Positions 7,025 to 12,992 of a stretch of DNA of 13,173 nucleotides are shown here, in pieces. The position numbers and the translations under genes are program-made. The notes under the pieces were generated by a model. It was given only the letters and a program-made list of their open reading frames with translations, made no database searches and had not been told where the DNA came from. Position 1 is the stretch's first letter, and each line of letters begins with the position of its first letter. Source of the DNA: an uncultured Actinomycetes bacterium (lineage in GTDB: Bacteria; Actinomycetota; Actinomycetes; S36-B12; UBA5976); NCBI GenBank assembly GCA_903925705.1, contig CAIYGJ010000177.1:1-13173 (forward strand). The letters run 5' to 3'.

Positions 7025-7903
7025 ATGCCTGAGTCCATAGAGCCAACATCAAATGGCGCAACACTTCTTGGCGCTACCGAAATTCGCGCACTGGCCGCAT
7101 CATTAAATGCCACACCCACAAAAAAATTGGGACAAAACTTTGTAATTGATCCCAATACAGTTCGGCGAATCGTTACTCAAGCCCATGTGAGCGAAACAGA
7201 TGTTGTAGTAGAAATTGGCCCTGGACTTGGTTCACTTACTTTGGCCTTACTTCCCAATGTGGCAAAAGTTTTGGCTGTTGAGATTGATCCAGTGCTAGCA
7301 AATGCACTTCCGTCAACTGTTGCATCACATGCTCCAAGCTTGAAAGAAAACTTAACGGTTATTAATGCAGATGCGATGCGAATCAATGAGCTGCCTATGG
7401 ATCCAACTCATTTAGTTGCAAACCTCCCGTACAACGTTTCAGTTCCTGTGGTTTTGCACTTCCTCGAGACATTCCCTTCACTCAAAGAAATCTTGGTAAT
7501 GGTTCAAGCTGAAGTTGCGGATCGAATGGCGGCTGGACCTGGTAGCAAAATTTATGGAGTTCCAAGCGTAAAGATGGCCTGGTACGGAGATGTGACTAAA
7601 GCGGGCTCAGTTGGACGGAATGTTTTTTGGCCAGCACCAAATGTTGATTCCGGCTTAGTGAGATTGGTTCGAAAAGATCATCAATTCGATCCACAATTAC
7701 GCGAACTCACTTTCACGATTGTTGATGCCGCCTTTGGCCAGCGCCGAAAAACCCTTCGAACCGCGTTAGGTAGTGTCCTTGGATCACCGCAGATCGTGGA
7801 AAGTATTTTGCGAGATGCCGGAATTGATCCTGGGTTAAGAGGCGAGCAGCTCAGCTTGCAAGATTTTGTGGCTATCGCAATTCAGGCCAAGAAAGTAACC
7901 TAA
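7025..7903 (+). CDS. rsmA: 16S rRNA (adenine1518/1519-N6)-dimethyltransferase RsmA (KsgA)
   Basis: RsmA dimethylates two adjacent adenines in the 3'-terminal hairpin of 16S rRNA, a late check in 30S assembly. The 292-residue protein has KKLGQNFVID (33-42), SAM motif I VVEIGPGLGSLT (61-72), the acidic ribose-binding residue in VEID (85-88), the catalytic NLPYNVSVPV (133-142), and AFGQRRKTLR in the C-terminal domain. Length is typical. The ATG at 7025 lies 11 bp after the preceding stop. No Shine-Dalgarno sequence or clear TANNNT box precedes it, so translation may depend on the upstream gene. ispE follows after only four bases, the usual actinobacterial pairing. Confidence 0.97.
   Translation: MPESIEPTSNGATLLGATEIRALAASLNATPTKKLGQNFVIDPNTVRRIVTQAHVSETDVVVEIGPGLGSLTLALLPNVAKVLAVEIDPVLANALPSTVASHAPSLKENLTVINADAMRINELPMDPTHLVANLPYNVSVPVVLHFLETFPSLKEILVMVQAEVADRMAAGPGSKIYGVPSVKMAWYGDVTKAGSVGRNVFWPAPNVDSGLVRLVRKDHQFDPQLRELTFTIVDAAFGQRRKTLRTALGSVLGSPQIVESILRDAGIDPGLRGEQLSLQDFVAIAIQAKKVT
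7896..7901 (+). promoter_or_regulatory. -10 box of ispE (TAACCT, leaderless arrangement)
   Basis: TAACCT overlaps the last two sense codons and the stop codon of rsmA and is followed by six bases and the ispE GTG. No Shine-Dalgarno sequence exists. An internal leaderless promoter within an otherwise tight operon is likely but unproven. Confidence 0.4.
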
Positions 7904-7907
7904 GTCC

Positions 7908-8819
7908 GTGACCAAATCCGTAACCGTGAGAGTTCCCGGCAAGGTAAATGTTTACCTTGGGGTAGGGCCACGGGAGTTTTCTGGTTATCACGAACTTGCC
8001 ACCATTTTTCAGGCTGTTGGTATTTATGACGAGGTAACAGTCTCGGCAGCAGATTCGCTAACGATAAGTGGACTGGGTTCATTTGCCGATCTAATCCCTA
8101 CTGATGAAACAAACCTTGCCTGGAAGGCTGCCGAATTGGTAGCTCGAGCATGTGGCGAAGATCCAAACATTCACATTCAAATTGATAAAGCTATTCCAGT
8201 TGCCGCGGGTATGGCAGGTGGCAGCGCAGACGCGGCAGCCACGCTTTTGGCTTGCGATGCATTTTGGAATGCTGGAATTCCGCGGGAACAACTTGATGCC
8301 ATGGCCGCAACACTTGGTTCCGACGTTCCGTTTATGTTGCATGGTGGCTGCGCATTAGGAGTTGGCCGTGGTGATGTTCTTTCACCCGTAATGATTCGCG
8401 GAAGTTTCCATTGGGTCTTTGCAACCTTCGATGAAGGACTATCAACCGCGCAGATTTATGAAAAGACCGATGATATGCGCGGCCTAGAATTTGATACTGA
8501 ACCCGAAGTCCCAACTGAGTTATTAAGCGCTTTGGCTCGAGGCGATGCACCTGCCCTTGGACGCTTACTCCATAACGACTTACAGCTGGCCGCTACCACT
8601 TCGCGCCCACAGTTAGGGCGAGTCCTGGAACAGGGAATCGACTTGGGTGCCTTGGGTGCAATTGTTTCTGGCAGTGGTCCAACGTGTGCGTTCCTAGTTC
8701 GCGATGAATCTAGTTCAATCGATTTAGTGGTTGCGCTGAAAGCATCTGGCCTAGTTGATGATGTTTTACATACTCATGGGCCAGTTCATGGGGCAAGAGT
8801 TATCTCGACATCAAGATAA
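7908..8819 (+). CDS. ispE: 4-diphosphocytidyl-2-C-methyl-D-erythritol kinase
   Basis: IspE phosphorylates CDP-methylerythritol with ATP in the non-mevalonate (MEP) pathway to isopentenyl diphosphate, which feeds polyprenyl carriers and quinones. The 303-residue GHMP kinase shows the N-terminal substrate motif VRVPGKVNVYLGVG (7-20, with K12), the ATP-binding glycine-rich motif PVAAGMAGGSADAA (97-110), the catalytic aspartate in LGSDVPFMLHGG (136-147, D139), and a C-terminal motif IVSGSGPTCAFLV. All motifs of an active kinase are present. The start is GTG at 7908, four bases after rsmA. The polyprenyl-phosphate products are also the lipid carriers used by the mannosyltransferase at the left edge, so the pathways meet, although the genes are far apart. 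Confidence 0.97.
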   Translation: MTKSVTVRVPGKVNVYLGVGPREFSGYHELATIFQAVGIYDEVTVSAADSLTISGLGSFADLIPTDETNLAWKAAELVARACGEDPNIHIQIDKAIPVAAGMAGGSADAAATLLACDAFWNAGIPREQLDAMAATLGSDVPFMLHGGCALGVGRGDVLSPVMIRGSFHWVFATFDEGLSTAQIYEKTDDMRGLEFDTEPEVPTELLSALARGDAPALGRLLHNDLQLAATTSRPQLGRVLEQGIDLGALGAIVSGSGPTCAFLVRDESSSIDLVVALKASGLVDDVLHTHGPVHGARVISTSR

Positions 8820-8824
8820 TCTCC

Positions 8825-8830
8825 TAGACT
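8825..8830 (+). promoter_or_regulatory. -10 box of the MarR gene (TAGACT, leaderless arrangement)
   Basis: TAGACT, the same hexamer as at metG, is followed by seven bases and the ATG at 8838. It lies in the 18-bp gap after ispE. No Shine-Dalgarno sequence precedes the ATG. Confidence 0.5.
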
Positions 8831-8837
8831 CTCTTAA

Positions 8838-9353
8838 ATGAGCACATCAGATGAAGTCGACCGAATTGTTGATGCTTGGCAGCAAGAGCGGCCAGATCTA
8901 GATGTTGCCCCGCTGCACGTTTTAAGTCGAGTTTCGCGACTAGCTCGGCACCTTGATATCGCACGGCGCGAAGCCTTTGCCGCAACTGACTTAGAGCCGG
9001 GCGAATTCGATGTCCTGGCTGCTTTGCGAAGGACTGGAAAACCATACGCACTCACGCCGTCTGCTTTAATTTCTCAAAACTTAGTCACCAGCGGAACTAT
9101 GACTAACCGAATTGATCGACTTGAATCAAAGAATTTGGTGGCTCGCCTGCCTGACCCTAAGGATGGGCGGGGAGTGCTTGTGCAACTAACGCAATCCGGT
9201 AAGTCTGCAGTTGATCGCGCACTTGATGAATTGTTGGCTCGTGAGAAATTACTGCTTGCTACGGTTTCAAAAGCAGATCGAGAAAAGTTGGCAAATGTGT
9301 TGCGAGATATTGTTTTACCTTTTGATGAAGAATCAGCTGGTTTAGAAAACTAA
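8838..9353 (+). CDS. MarR-family transcriptional regulator
   Basis: This 171-residue protein has the MarR winged-helix layout. N-terminal dimerisation helices (about 1-50) precede LEPGEFDVLAALRRTG (52-67), the recognition helix region NLVTSGTMTNRIDRLESKNL (81-100), and a beta-wing with DPKDGRGVLVQLT (106-118). C-terminal helices that complete the dimer follow. MarR proteins are usually repressors released by small aromatic ligands or oxidants; neither ligand nor target can be read from the sequence. It follows ispE by 18 bp on the same strand, but a TAGACT box suggests its own promoter. No palindromic operator is evident in front of it. The gene ends head-on with the TetR gene, 14 bp apart. 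Confidence 0.93.
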   Translation: MSTSDEVDRIVDAWQQERPDLDVAPLHVLSRVSRLARHLDIARREAFAATDLEPGEFDVLAALRRTGKPYALTPSALISQNLVTSGTMTNRIDRLESKNLVARLPDPKDGRGVLVQLTQSGKSAVDRALDELLAREKLLLATVSKADREKLANVLRDIVLPFDEESAGLEN

Positions 9354-9370
9354 TTTAAGTTAGAAAACTA
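9342..9370. repeat. Direct repeat of TTAGAAAACTA spanning the MarR/TetR gene ends
   Basis: TTAGAAAACTA occurs at 9342-9352 and 9360-9370, an 18-bp period. The first copy contains most of the MarR stop codon. The second, read on the minus strand, supplies the TAG stop of the TetR gene. A short tandem duplication is the simplest explanation. Confidence 0.6.
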
Positions 9371-10063
9371 GCTTTCAATTCGGCGACTGATTAATCTTGG
9401 ATTTATTTCAAGACCAACTGCGCCATTCCAAACTAAATTCACCAGGTGAGCGATAACTTCGTCTTTTGGAGTATCTCGTTCATCAAGCCACCACTGTCCA
9501 GTTAACGCGACCATTCCTACGAACATATGTGCATACATTGGAGCCATTTGAAATGGAAAGCCACGCAACTTAAATTCTTTAGAAAGCAACTCTTCAACTC
9601 GTTGCGCAACGTCTGAAAGCAACGAGGCAAAGCTTCCAGTTGCAGTAGCCGAAGATGAAGCAGCTGGTGAATCACGTAACAAAATTCGGAATCCATCAGT
9701 ATTGGTTTCGATGTAATCGAAAAGTGCAGATGCTGTTTGCTCCAAAAGCAACCGAGGGTGAACGGCAGTCAAGGCTTTGGTAATTGAATTAAGTAGGTAA
9801 GTCATTTCGCGATCGACAACCACTGCGTACAGACCGTCTTTAGAACCGAAGTGTTCGTATACAACAGGCTTTGAAACATTCGCAGTGTTTGCAATTTCTT
9901 CAACAGTTACGGATTCAAAACCCTTTTCGGCAAACAGCATGCGGCCGACTTCGACCAGTTGGGCGCGACGTTCGTGACCGGTCATGCGGACTCGGTCAGC
10001 ATCAGACACACGAGCGCGCCCGGATAAATCCAGGTCGTCTTCGTGATCGTGTGTGATTGCCAC
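9368..10063 (-). CDS. TetR-family transcriptional regulator
   Basis: The protein has an N-terminal TetR helix-turn-helix: RRAQLVEVGRMLFAEKGF, VTVEEIANTANVSKPVVYEHF (about residues 52-72) and then GSKDGLYAVV. A helical ligand-binding/dimerisation domain ends with GQWWLDE and a segment predicted to pack at the dimer interface. Two starts are possible. GTG 10063 has AAAGGA at 10070-10075 with six-base spacing and gives 231 residues. GTG 10090 would add nine residues but has neither a Shine-Dalgarno sequence nor a TANNNT box. I chose 10063. A 21-bp palindrome at 10086-10106 lies just upstream and could be an autoregulatory operator. M. tuberculosis has a TetR gene (Rv1019) beside glmU, so this may be its orthologue. 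Ligand and regulon are unknown. Confidence 0.9.
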   Translation of the reverse strand: MAITHDHEDDLDLSGRARVSDADRVRMTGHERRAQLVEVGRMLFAEKGFESVTVEEIANTANVSKPVVYEHFGSKDGLYAVVVDREMTYLLNSITKALTAVHPRLLLEQTASALFDYIETNTDGFRILLRDSPAASSSATATGSFASLLSDVAQRVEELLSKEFKLRGFPFQMAPMYAHMFVGMVALTGQWWLDERDTPKDEVIAHLVNLVWNGAVGLEINPRLISRRIES

Positions 10064-10069
10064 GGAAAT

Positions 10070-10075
10070 TCCTTT
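10070..10075 (-). promoter_or_regulatory. Ribosome binding site deciding the tetR start (AAAGGA)
   Basis: On the minus strand AAAGGA is followed by six bases and GTG at 10063. It is the best Shine-Dalgarno match near either candidate start and favours the shorter protein. Confidence 0.5.
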
Positions 10076-10085
10076 GACTGAAGTG

Positions 10086-10106
10086 CTCACTTGCGCTGAT
10101 AGTGAG
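10086..10106. promoter_or_regulatory. Operator-like palindrome upstream of tetR
   Basis: CTCACT (10086-10091) and AGTGAG (10101-10106) are perfect inverted arms around nine bases, 21 bp in total. The site is 23 bp upstream of the preferred tetR start. Size and position suit a TetR dimer repressing its own gene; binding is inferred. Confidence 0.4.
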
Positions 10107-10165
10107 TTGATTTAGCTGCAATTGGCAATTAGTCATTTACTTGTCTAACTCGGCGAAATCAACTC
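10104..10165. repeat. Ten-base inverted repeat in the tetR/tRNA-Gln intergenic region
   Basis: GAGTTGATTT at 10104-10113 and AAATCAACTC at 10156-10165 are exact reverse complements separated by 42 bases. The left arm overlaps the right half of the 21-bp palindrome. They could be paired half-sites for a looping repressor or the base of a large stem. Confidence 0.5.
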
Positions 10166-10184
10166 GCTTTTAGGATACCGCTTA

Positions 10185-10194
10185 CGCAATTGCG
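10185..10194. repeat. Perfect palindrome CGCAATTGCG
   Basis: Ten bases read identically on both strands. It lies 12 bp before the long hairpin at 10206-10256. It may be a small operator, but there is no further evidence. Confidence 0.3.
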
Positions 10195-10205
10195 CATGAC
10201 CGCGC

Positions 10206-10256
10206 GCAAAACCCTATTCGTTTTGGGAATCTTGCCCATTGGCGAATAGGATTTGC
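10206..10256. other. Long unexplained hairpin between tetR and tRNA-Gln
   Basis: Three nested perfect helices can form: GCAAA (10206-10210) with TTTGC (10252-10256), CCTATTCG (10213-10220) with CGAATAGG (10243-10250), and TGGG (10224-10227) with CCCA (10235-10238) around a seven-base loop. They are separated by small internal loops, giving 17 pairs over 51 bases. No T-run follows on either strand and no reading frame explains it. It could be part of a small RNA, a processing site for the tRNA transcript, or a protein-binding site. Confidence 0.5.
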
Positions 10257-10286
10257 AGGCAGGCCAAGGGTTACTGAGGTCGGCAT

Positions 10287-10357
10287 TCCCGGATCGTCTA
10301 ATGGCAGGACAGCACTCTTTGGAGGTGCTTATCGTGGTTCGAATCCACGTCCGGGAG
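10287..10357 (+). tRNA. tRNA-Gln (anticodon TTG)
   Basis: The cloverleaf can be drawn by hand. The acceptor stem is TCCCGGA (10287-10293) with TCCGGGA (10350-10356) and discriminator G at 10357. The D stem is GTC/GAC. The anticodon stem is GCACT/GGTGC with loop CTTTGGA, placing the anticodon TTG at 10319-10321. The T stem is CGTGG/CCACG around TTCGAAT. The 3' CCA is not encoded (CCG follows), so it must be added after transcription. Anticodon UUG reads CAA and, by wobble, CAG. glmU starts 27 bases downstream, and no terminator separates them. Confidence 0.97.
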
Positions 10358-10372
10358 CCGAGTTCAAAACAG

Positions 10373-10378
10373 TAAACT
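10373..10378 (+). promoter_or_regulatory. -10 box of glmU (TAAACT, leaderless arrangement)
   Basis: TAAACT is followed by six bases and the glmU GTG, in the 27-bp gap after tRNA-Gln. There is no Shine-Dalgarno sequence. Any -35 element would have to lie inside the 3' half of the tRNA gene. Confidence 0.55.
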
Positions 10379-10384
10379 AGGTAT

Positions 10385-11830
10385 GTGAATCCATCGGGCA
10401 CGCAAACTTCCAAGCCCGCAGCAGTTATTGTGCTGGCTGCTGGCGCTGGCACCCGAATGAAATCCACAAAACCAAAAGTCCTTCATGAAGTTTTGGGCAT
10501 GACTTTGTTAGATCATGTTTTACACGCAGCAGCGCAATTAAATAGCAAACAGACTTTGGTAATTGTGGGCCATGGCCGGGATCAAGTTCAAGAACATTTA
10601 ACGAAGTCTCATCCAGCTGTGGCTACTGCGGTGCAGGCCGAGCAAAATGGCACCGGTCATGCAGTCAAGATTGCCCTCGATGCTCTAGGTGAACTTTCTG
10701 GCCCAGTTCTAGTTTTGGCCGCAGACACCCCGCTGCTAACAACTTTAGATATGCAGTCAACTCTCGATGCGATGTCCGAAAAATCTGCAGCAGTTTTAAC
10801 CGCTCATCTAGTTGACGCAACTGGTTATGGTCGAATAGTTCGAAATGCCAGCAATGGATTTGAAAAAATAGTCGAGCACCGAGATGCCTCTGACTCTGAA
10901 TTGTTAATTAGTGAAGTTAACTCGGGTGTCTATGCATTTGATGCAAAATTGCTGCGCGAAAGTTTGGCAAAATTAACCACGGATAATTCACAAGGCGAGC
11001 AATACCTAACCGATGTGCTTGGTATTTTGCGCAGCGAAGGACATGAAGTAGCTGCCGTTGCAACGGTAGAAGAAAATATTCTCGGCGTAAACGATCGCCG
11101 CCAACTGGCTGATGCTGGGGCTGTTCTGCGAAATCGCATCAACAATGAGTGGATGCTGGCGGGCGTAACAATGATTGATCCAAACTCGGTTTGGATTGAT
11201 CGCACTGCGGTTCTTGAAGCAGATGTAACTCTTTTGTCGAATGTTTCAATCACGGGCGCAAGCACTATCAAAGGTGGCTCAACAATCGGACCCGATTGTT
11301 CGTTACATGACACAGTTGCTGATCATTGCGCAACGATAATTCGAACCACTTCAAATGGCGCAGTAATTGGTGAAGGTGCGAATGTTGGTCCGTACACCTA
11401 CCTTCGACCGGGCACAGTGCTTGGCGCGGGAGCTAAAGCTGGTGGCTTTGTCGAGATGAAGAACGCAAACCTTGGAGTAAATGCCAAAGTGCCGCACCTT
11501 TCTTATGTGGGCGATGCGACTATTGGCGAAGGGACGAACATTGGCGCAGCTACAGTATTTGTAAATTACGACGGACAAGAAAAGCATCACACTCAAGTTG
11601 GCAGCCATGTGCGAATTGGCAGCGACACCATGTTGGTAGCACCACTTGTTATCGGTGATGGGGCGTACACGGCTGCTGGGTCAGTAATTACCGAAGACGT
11701 GCCCGCTGGATCCATGGCTGTGGGCAGGGCTCGCCAACGCAACATTGTTGATTGGGTGCTTCGCCGTAGACCCGGTAGCGACTCGGCCAAGGCAGCACTG
11801 GCAGACTCATCCCATAAGAACTCCAAGTAA
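10385..11830 (+). CDS. glmU: Bifunctional N-acetylglucosamine-1-phosphate uridyltransferase / glucosamine-1-phosphate acetyltransferase
   Basis: GlmU makes UDP-GlcNAc for peptidoglycan by acetylating glucosamine-1-phosphate and then uridylating it. The 481-residue protein has both domains. The N-terminal pyrophosphorylase (about 12-240) shows VIVLAAGAGTRMKSTKPK (14-31), the uracil-binding QNGTGHAV (87-94), metal-binding D114 in LAADTPLL and EVNSGVYAFD, ending near N236 in ILGVNDR. The C-terminal left-handed beta-helix acetyltransferase (about 262-455) shows GPYTYLRPG (335-343), EMKN (357-360), the catalytic-type H371 in VPHLSYVGDA, and VNYDG (393-397). A short Lys/Ser tail resembles other actinobacterial GlmU proteins. 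GTG 10385 is the start because an in-frame stop lies close upstream. prs follows after ten bases, a common glmU-prs operon. Confidence 0.98.
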   Translation: MNPSGTQTSKPAAVIVLAAGAGTRMKSTKPKVLHEVLGMTLLDHVLHAAAQLNSKQTLVIVGHGRDQVQEHLTKSHPAVATAVQAEQNGTGHAVKIALDALGELSGPVLVLAADTPLLTTLDMQSTLDAMSEKSAAVLTAHLVDATGYGRIVRNASNGFEKIVEHRDASDSELLISEVNSGVYAFDAKLLRESLAKLTTDNSQGEQYLTDVLGILRSEGHEVAAVATVEENILGVNDRRQLADAGAVLRNRINNEWMLAGVTMIDPNSVWIDRTAVLEADVTLLSNVSITGASTIKGGSTIGPDCSLHDTVADHCATIIRTTSNGAVIGEGANVGPYTYLRPGTVLGAGAKAGGFVEMKNANLGVNAKVPHLSYVGDATIGEGTNIGAATVFVNYDGQEKHHTQVGSHVRIGSDTMLVAPLVIGDGAYTAAGSVITEDVPAGSMAVGRARQRNIVDWVLRRRPGSDSAKAALADSSHKNSK

Positions 11831-11840
11831 AGGAAACTAG

Positions 11841-12821
11841 ATGACTGGCATCACGCAGAACAATGCAAAGCGGATGGTTCTTATTGCAGGCCGGTCACAT
11901 CCTGAACTTGCGCAGGCAGTAGCCGACAATCTCGGTGTTGAACTCGTCCCTACCCGCGCGTACAACTTTGCAAATGGTGAAATCTTTGTCCGCTTCGAAG
12001 AATCCATTCGTGGTTGCGATGTATTTGTTTTACAGACACACACTGCTCCAGTTAATGAATGGATCATGGAGCATTTACTCATGGTCGATGCGCTAAAGCG
12101 CGCTTCGGCAAAACGAATTACTGTCGTGGCTCCGTTTTACGGTTATGCCCGCCAGGATAAAAAGCATGCTGGCCGTGAACCGATCTCAGCCCGCCTGATG
12201 GCAGATCTTTTCGCAACTGCCGGTGCTGACCGTTTGATGAGCGTTGATCTGCACACTGCCCAGATTCAAGGTTTCTTTGACGGACCAGTAGACCACTTGT
12301 TTGCCCTACCAATTCTTGCAGCTCACGTAGGTCGCACAGTTGATCGCAGCAAGATCACCGTGGTTTCACCAGATGCTGGACGGGTTCGCGTTGCCGAACG
12401 TTGGACAGACATTTTGGGCGCACCACTTGCAATCATGCACAAGCGTCGCGATCCAGATGTCCCGAACGAAGCCAAAGTGCTTGAAGTTGTCGGTGACGTT
12501 AAAGATCGCATCTGCATAGTCGTTGACGACATGATCGATACTGGTGGCACCATCGTTAAGGCATCTGAAGCTTTGTTTGAAAATGGCGCATCTGATGTAA
12601 TCGTGACGGCGACTCACGGAATTTTCTCTTCACCTGCGGCTCAGCGTTTGCAGGATTCTGGAATTCGCGAAGTGATCGTGACAGACACGCTTCCGATCCC
12701 ACCAGAAAATCAATTCTCAAATCTGACAATCCTGCCAATCGCACCATTGCTAGCTCGCGCGATCAAAGAAGTGTTTGATGAAGGTTCAGTTGCCAGCTTG
12801 TTCGACCACGTTGGAGTGTAA
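11841..12821 (+). CDS. prs: Ribose-phosphate pyrophosphokinase (PRPP synthase, class I)
   Basis: Prs transfers pyrophosphate from ATP to ribose-5-phosphate to give PRPP, the precursor of purines, pyrimidines, His, Trp, NAD and, in some actinobacteria, arabinan donors. The 326-residue protein has the flexible catalytic loop YARQDKKHAGREPISARL (102-119), the metal/substrate motif DLHTAQIQGFF (136-146), SPDAGRVRVAERW (176-188), and the PRPP-binding loop VVDDMIDTGGT (227-237). These are class I residues and the length is normal. AGGA at 11831-11834 with six-base spacing gives a clear ribosome binding site for ATG 11841. The gene is ten bases downstream of the glmU stop, so both probably share a transcript. 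Confidence 0.98.
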   Translation: MTGITQNNAKRMVLIAGRSHPELAQAVADNLGVELVPTRAYNFANGEIFVRFEESIRGCDVFVLQTHTAPVNEWIMEHLLMVDALKRASAKRITVVAPFYGYARQDKKHAGREPISARLMADLFATAGADRLMSVDLHTAQIQGFFDGPVDHLFALPILAAHVGRTVDRSKITVVSPDAGRVRVAERWTDILGAPLAIMHKRRDPDVPNEAKVLEVVGDVKDRICIVVDDMIDTGGTIVKASEALFENGASDVIVTATHGIFSSPAAQRLQDSGIREVIVTDTLPIPPENQFSNLTILPIAPLLARAIKEVFDEGSVASLFDHVGV

Positions 12822-12855
12822 GAACTCCTGTTAAATCAGTGGTATTTAAGTTAGG

Positions 12856-12899
12856 TAATCTTGCTCGTTTTGGCCTTGCGTCCAGACCTGGGCTAATCT
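12856..12899 (+). promoter_or_regulatory. Two candidate -10 boxes (TAATCT) upstream of rplY
   Basis: TAATCT occurs at 12856-12861 and again at 12894-12899. The second has TTGGCC at 12870-12875 as a possible -35 (18-nt spacing). The first would put the whole leader structure at 12902-12964 into the RNA; the second would start near 12906 and cut off the outer four base pairs. Confidence 0.35.
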
Positions 12900-12901
12900 A
12901 G

Positions 12902-12964
12902 GGATGCTCCTCGGCGAGGGCCCTAAAAAGCCGTAATCGACGAAGGTCCGTTGTGGAGCTATCC
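12902..12964 (+). promoter_or_regulatory. Structured rplY leader (possible three-way junction)
   Basis: Hand folding gives a closing stem of nine pairs, 12902-12910 (GGATGCTCC) with 12955-12964 (GGAGCTATCC, one bulged T at 12960). It encloses two hairpins: CGGC (12912-12915) with GCCG (12930-12933), and CGACG (12938-12942) with CGTTG (12949-12953, one G-U). The structure ends 16 bases before the ribosome binding site. It could be a leader for autogenous control by L25; I do not match it to a named riboswitch class. Confidence 0.4.
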
Positions 12965-12980
12965 ATAAATGACCTAGTAC

Positions 12981-12986
12981 GAGGAG
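12981..12986 (+). promoter_or_regulatory. Ribosome binding site of rplY (GAGGAG)
   Basis: GAGGAG is followed by six bases and ATG 12993. It is one of the strongest Shine-Dalgarno sequences in the window and overlaps the sarcin-ricin-loop-like string at 12973-12983. Confidence 0.75.
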
Positions 12987-12992
12987 AAATAC

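Noticed and set aside
10159..10467. 102-codon minus-strand frame crossing tRNA-Gln
   Set aside because: It runs through the tRNA and the start of glmU; a coding role is very unlikely.
10930..11313. 127-codon minus-strand frame inside glmU
   Set aside because: It is low-complexity Ser/Ala/Thr-rich antisense sequence of a perfectly conserved glmU region.
12831..12849. TTAAAT-N7-ATTTAA inverted repeat after prs
   Set aside because: Six A/T pairs without a following T-run make a poor terminator; chance is likely in such sequence.
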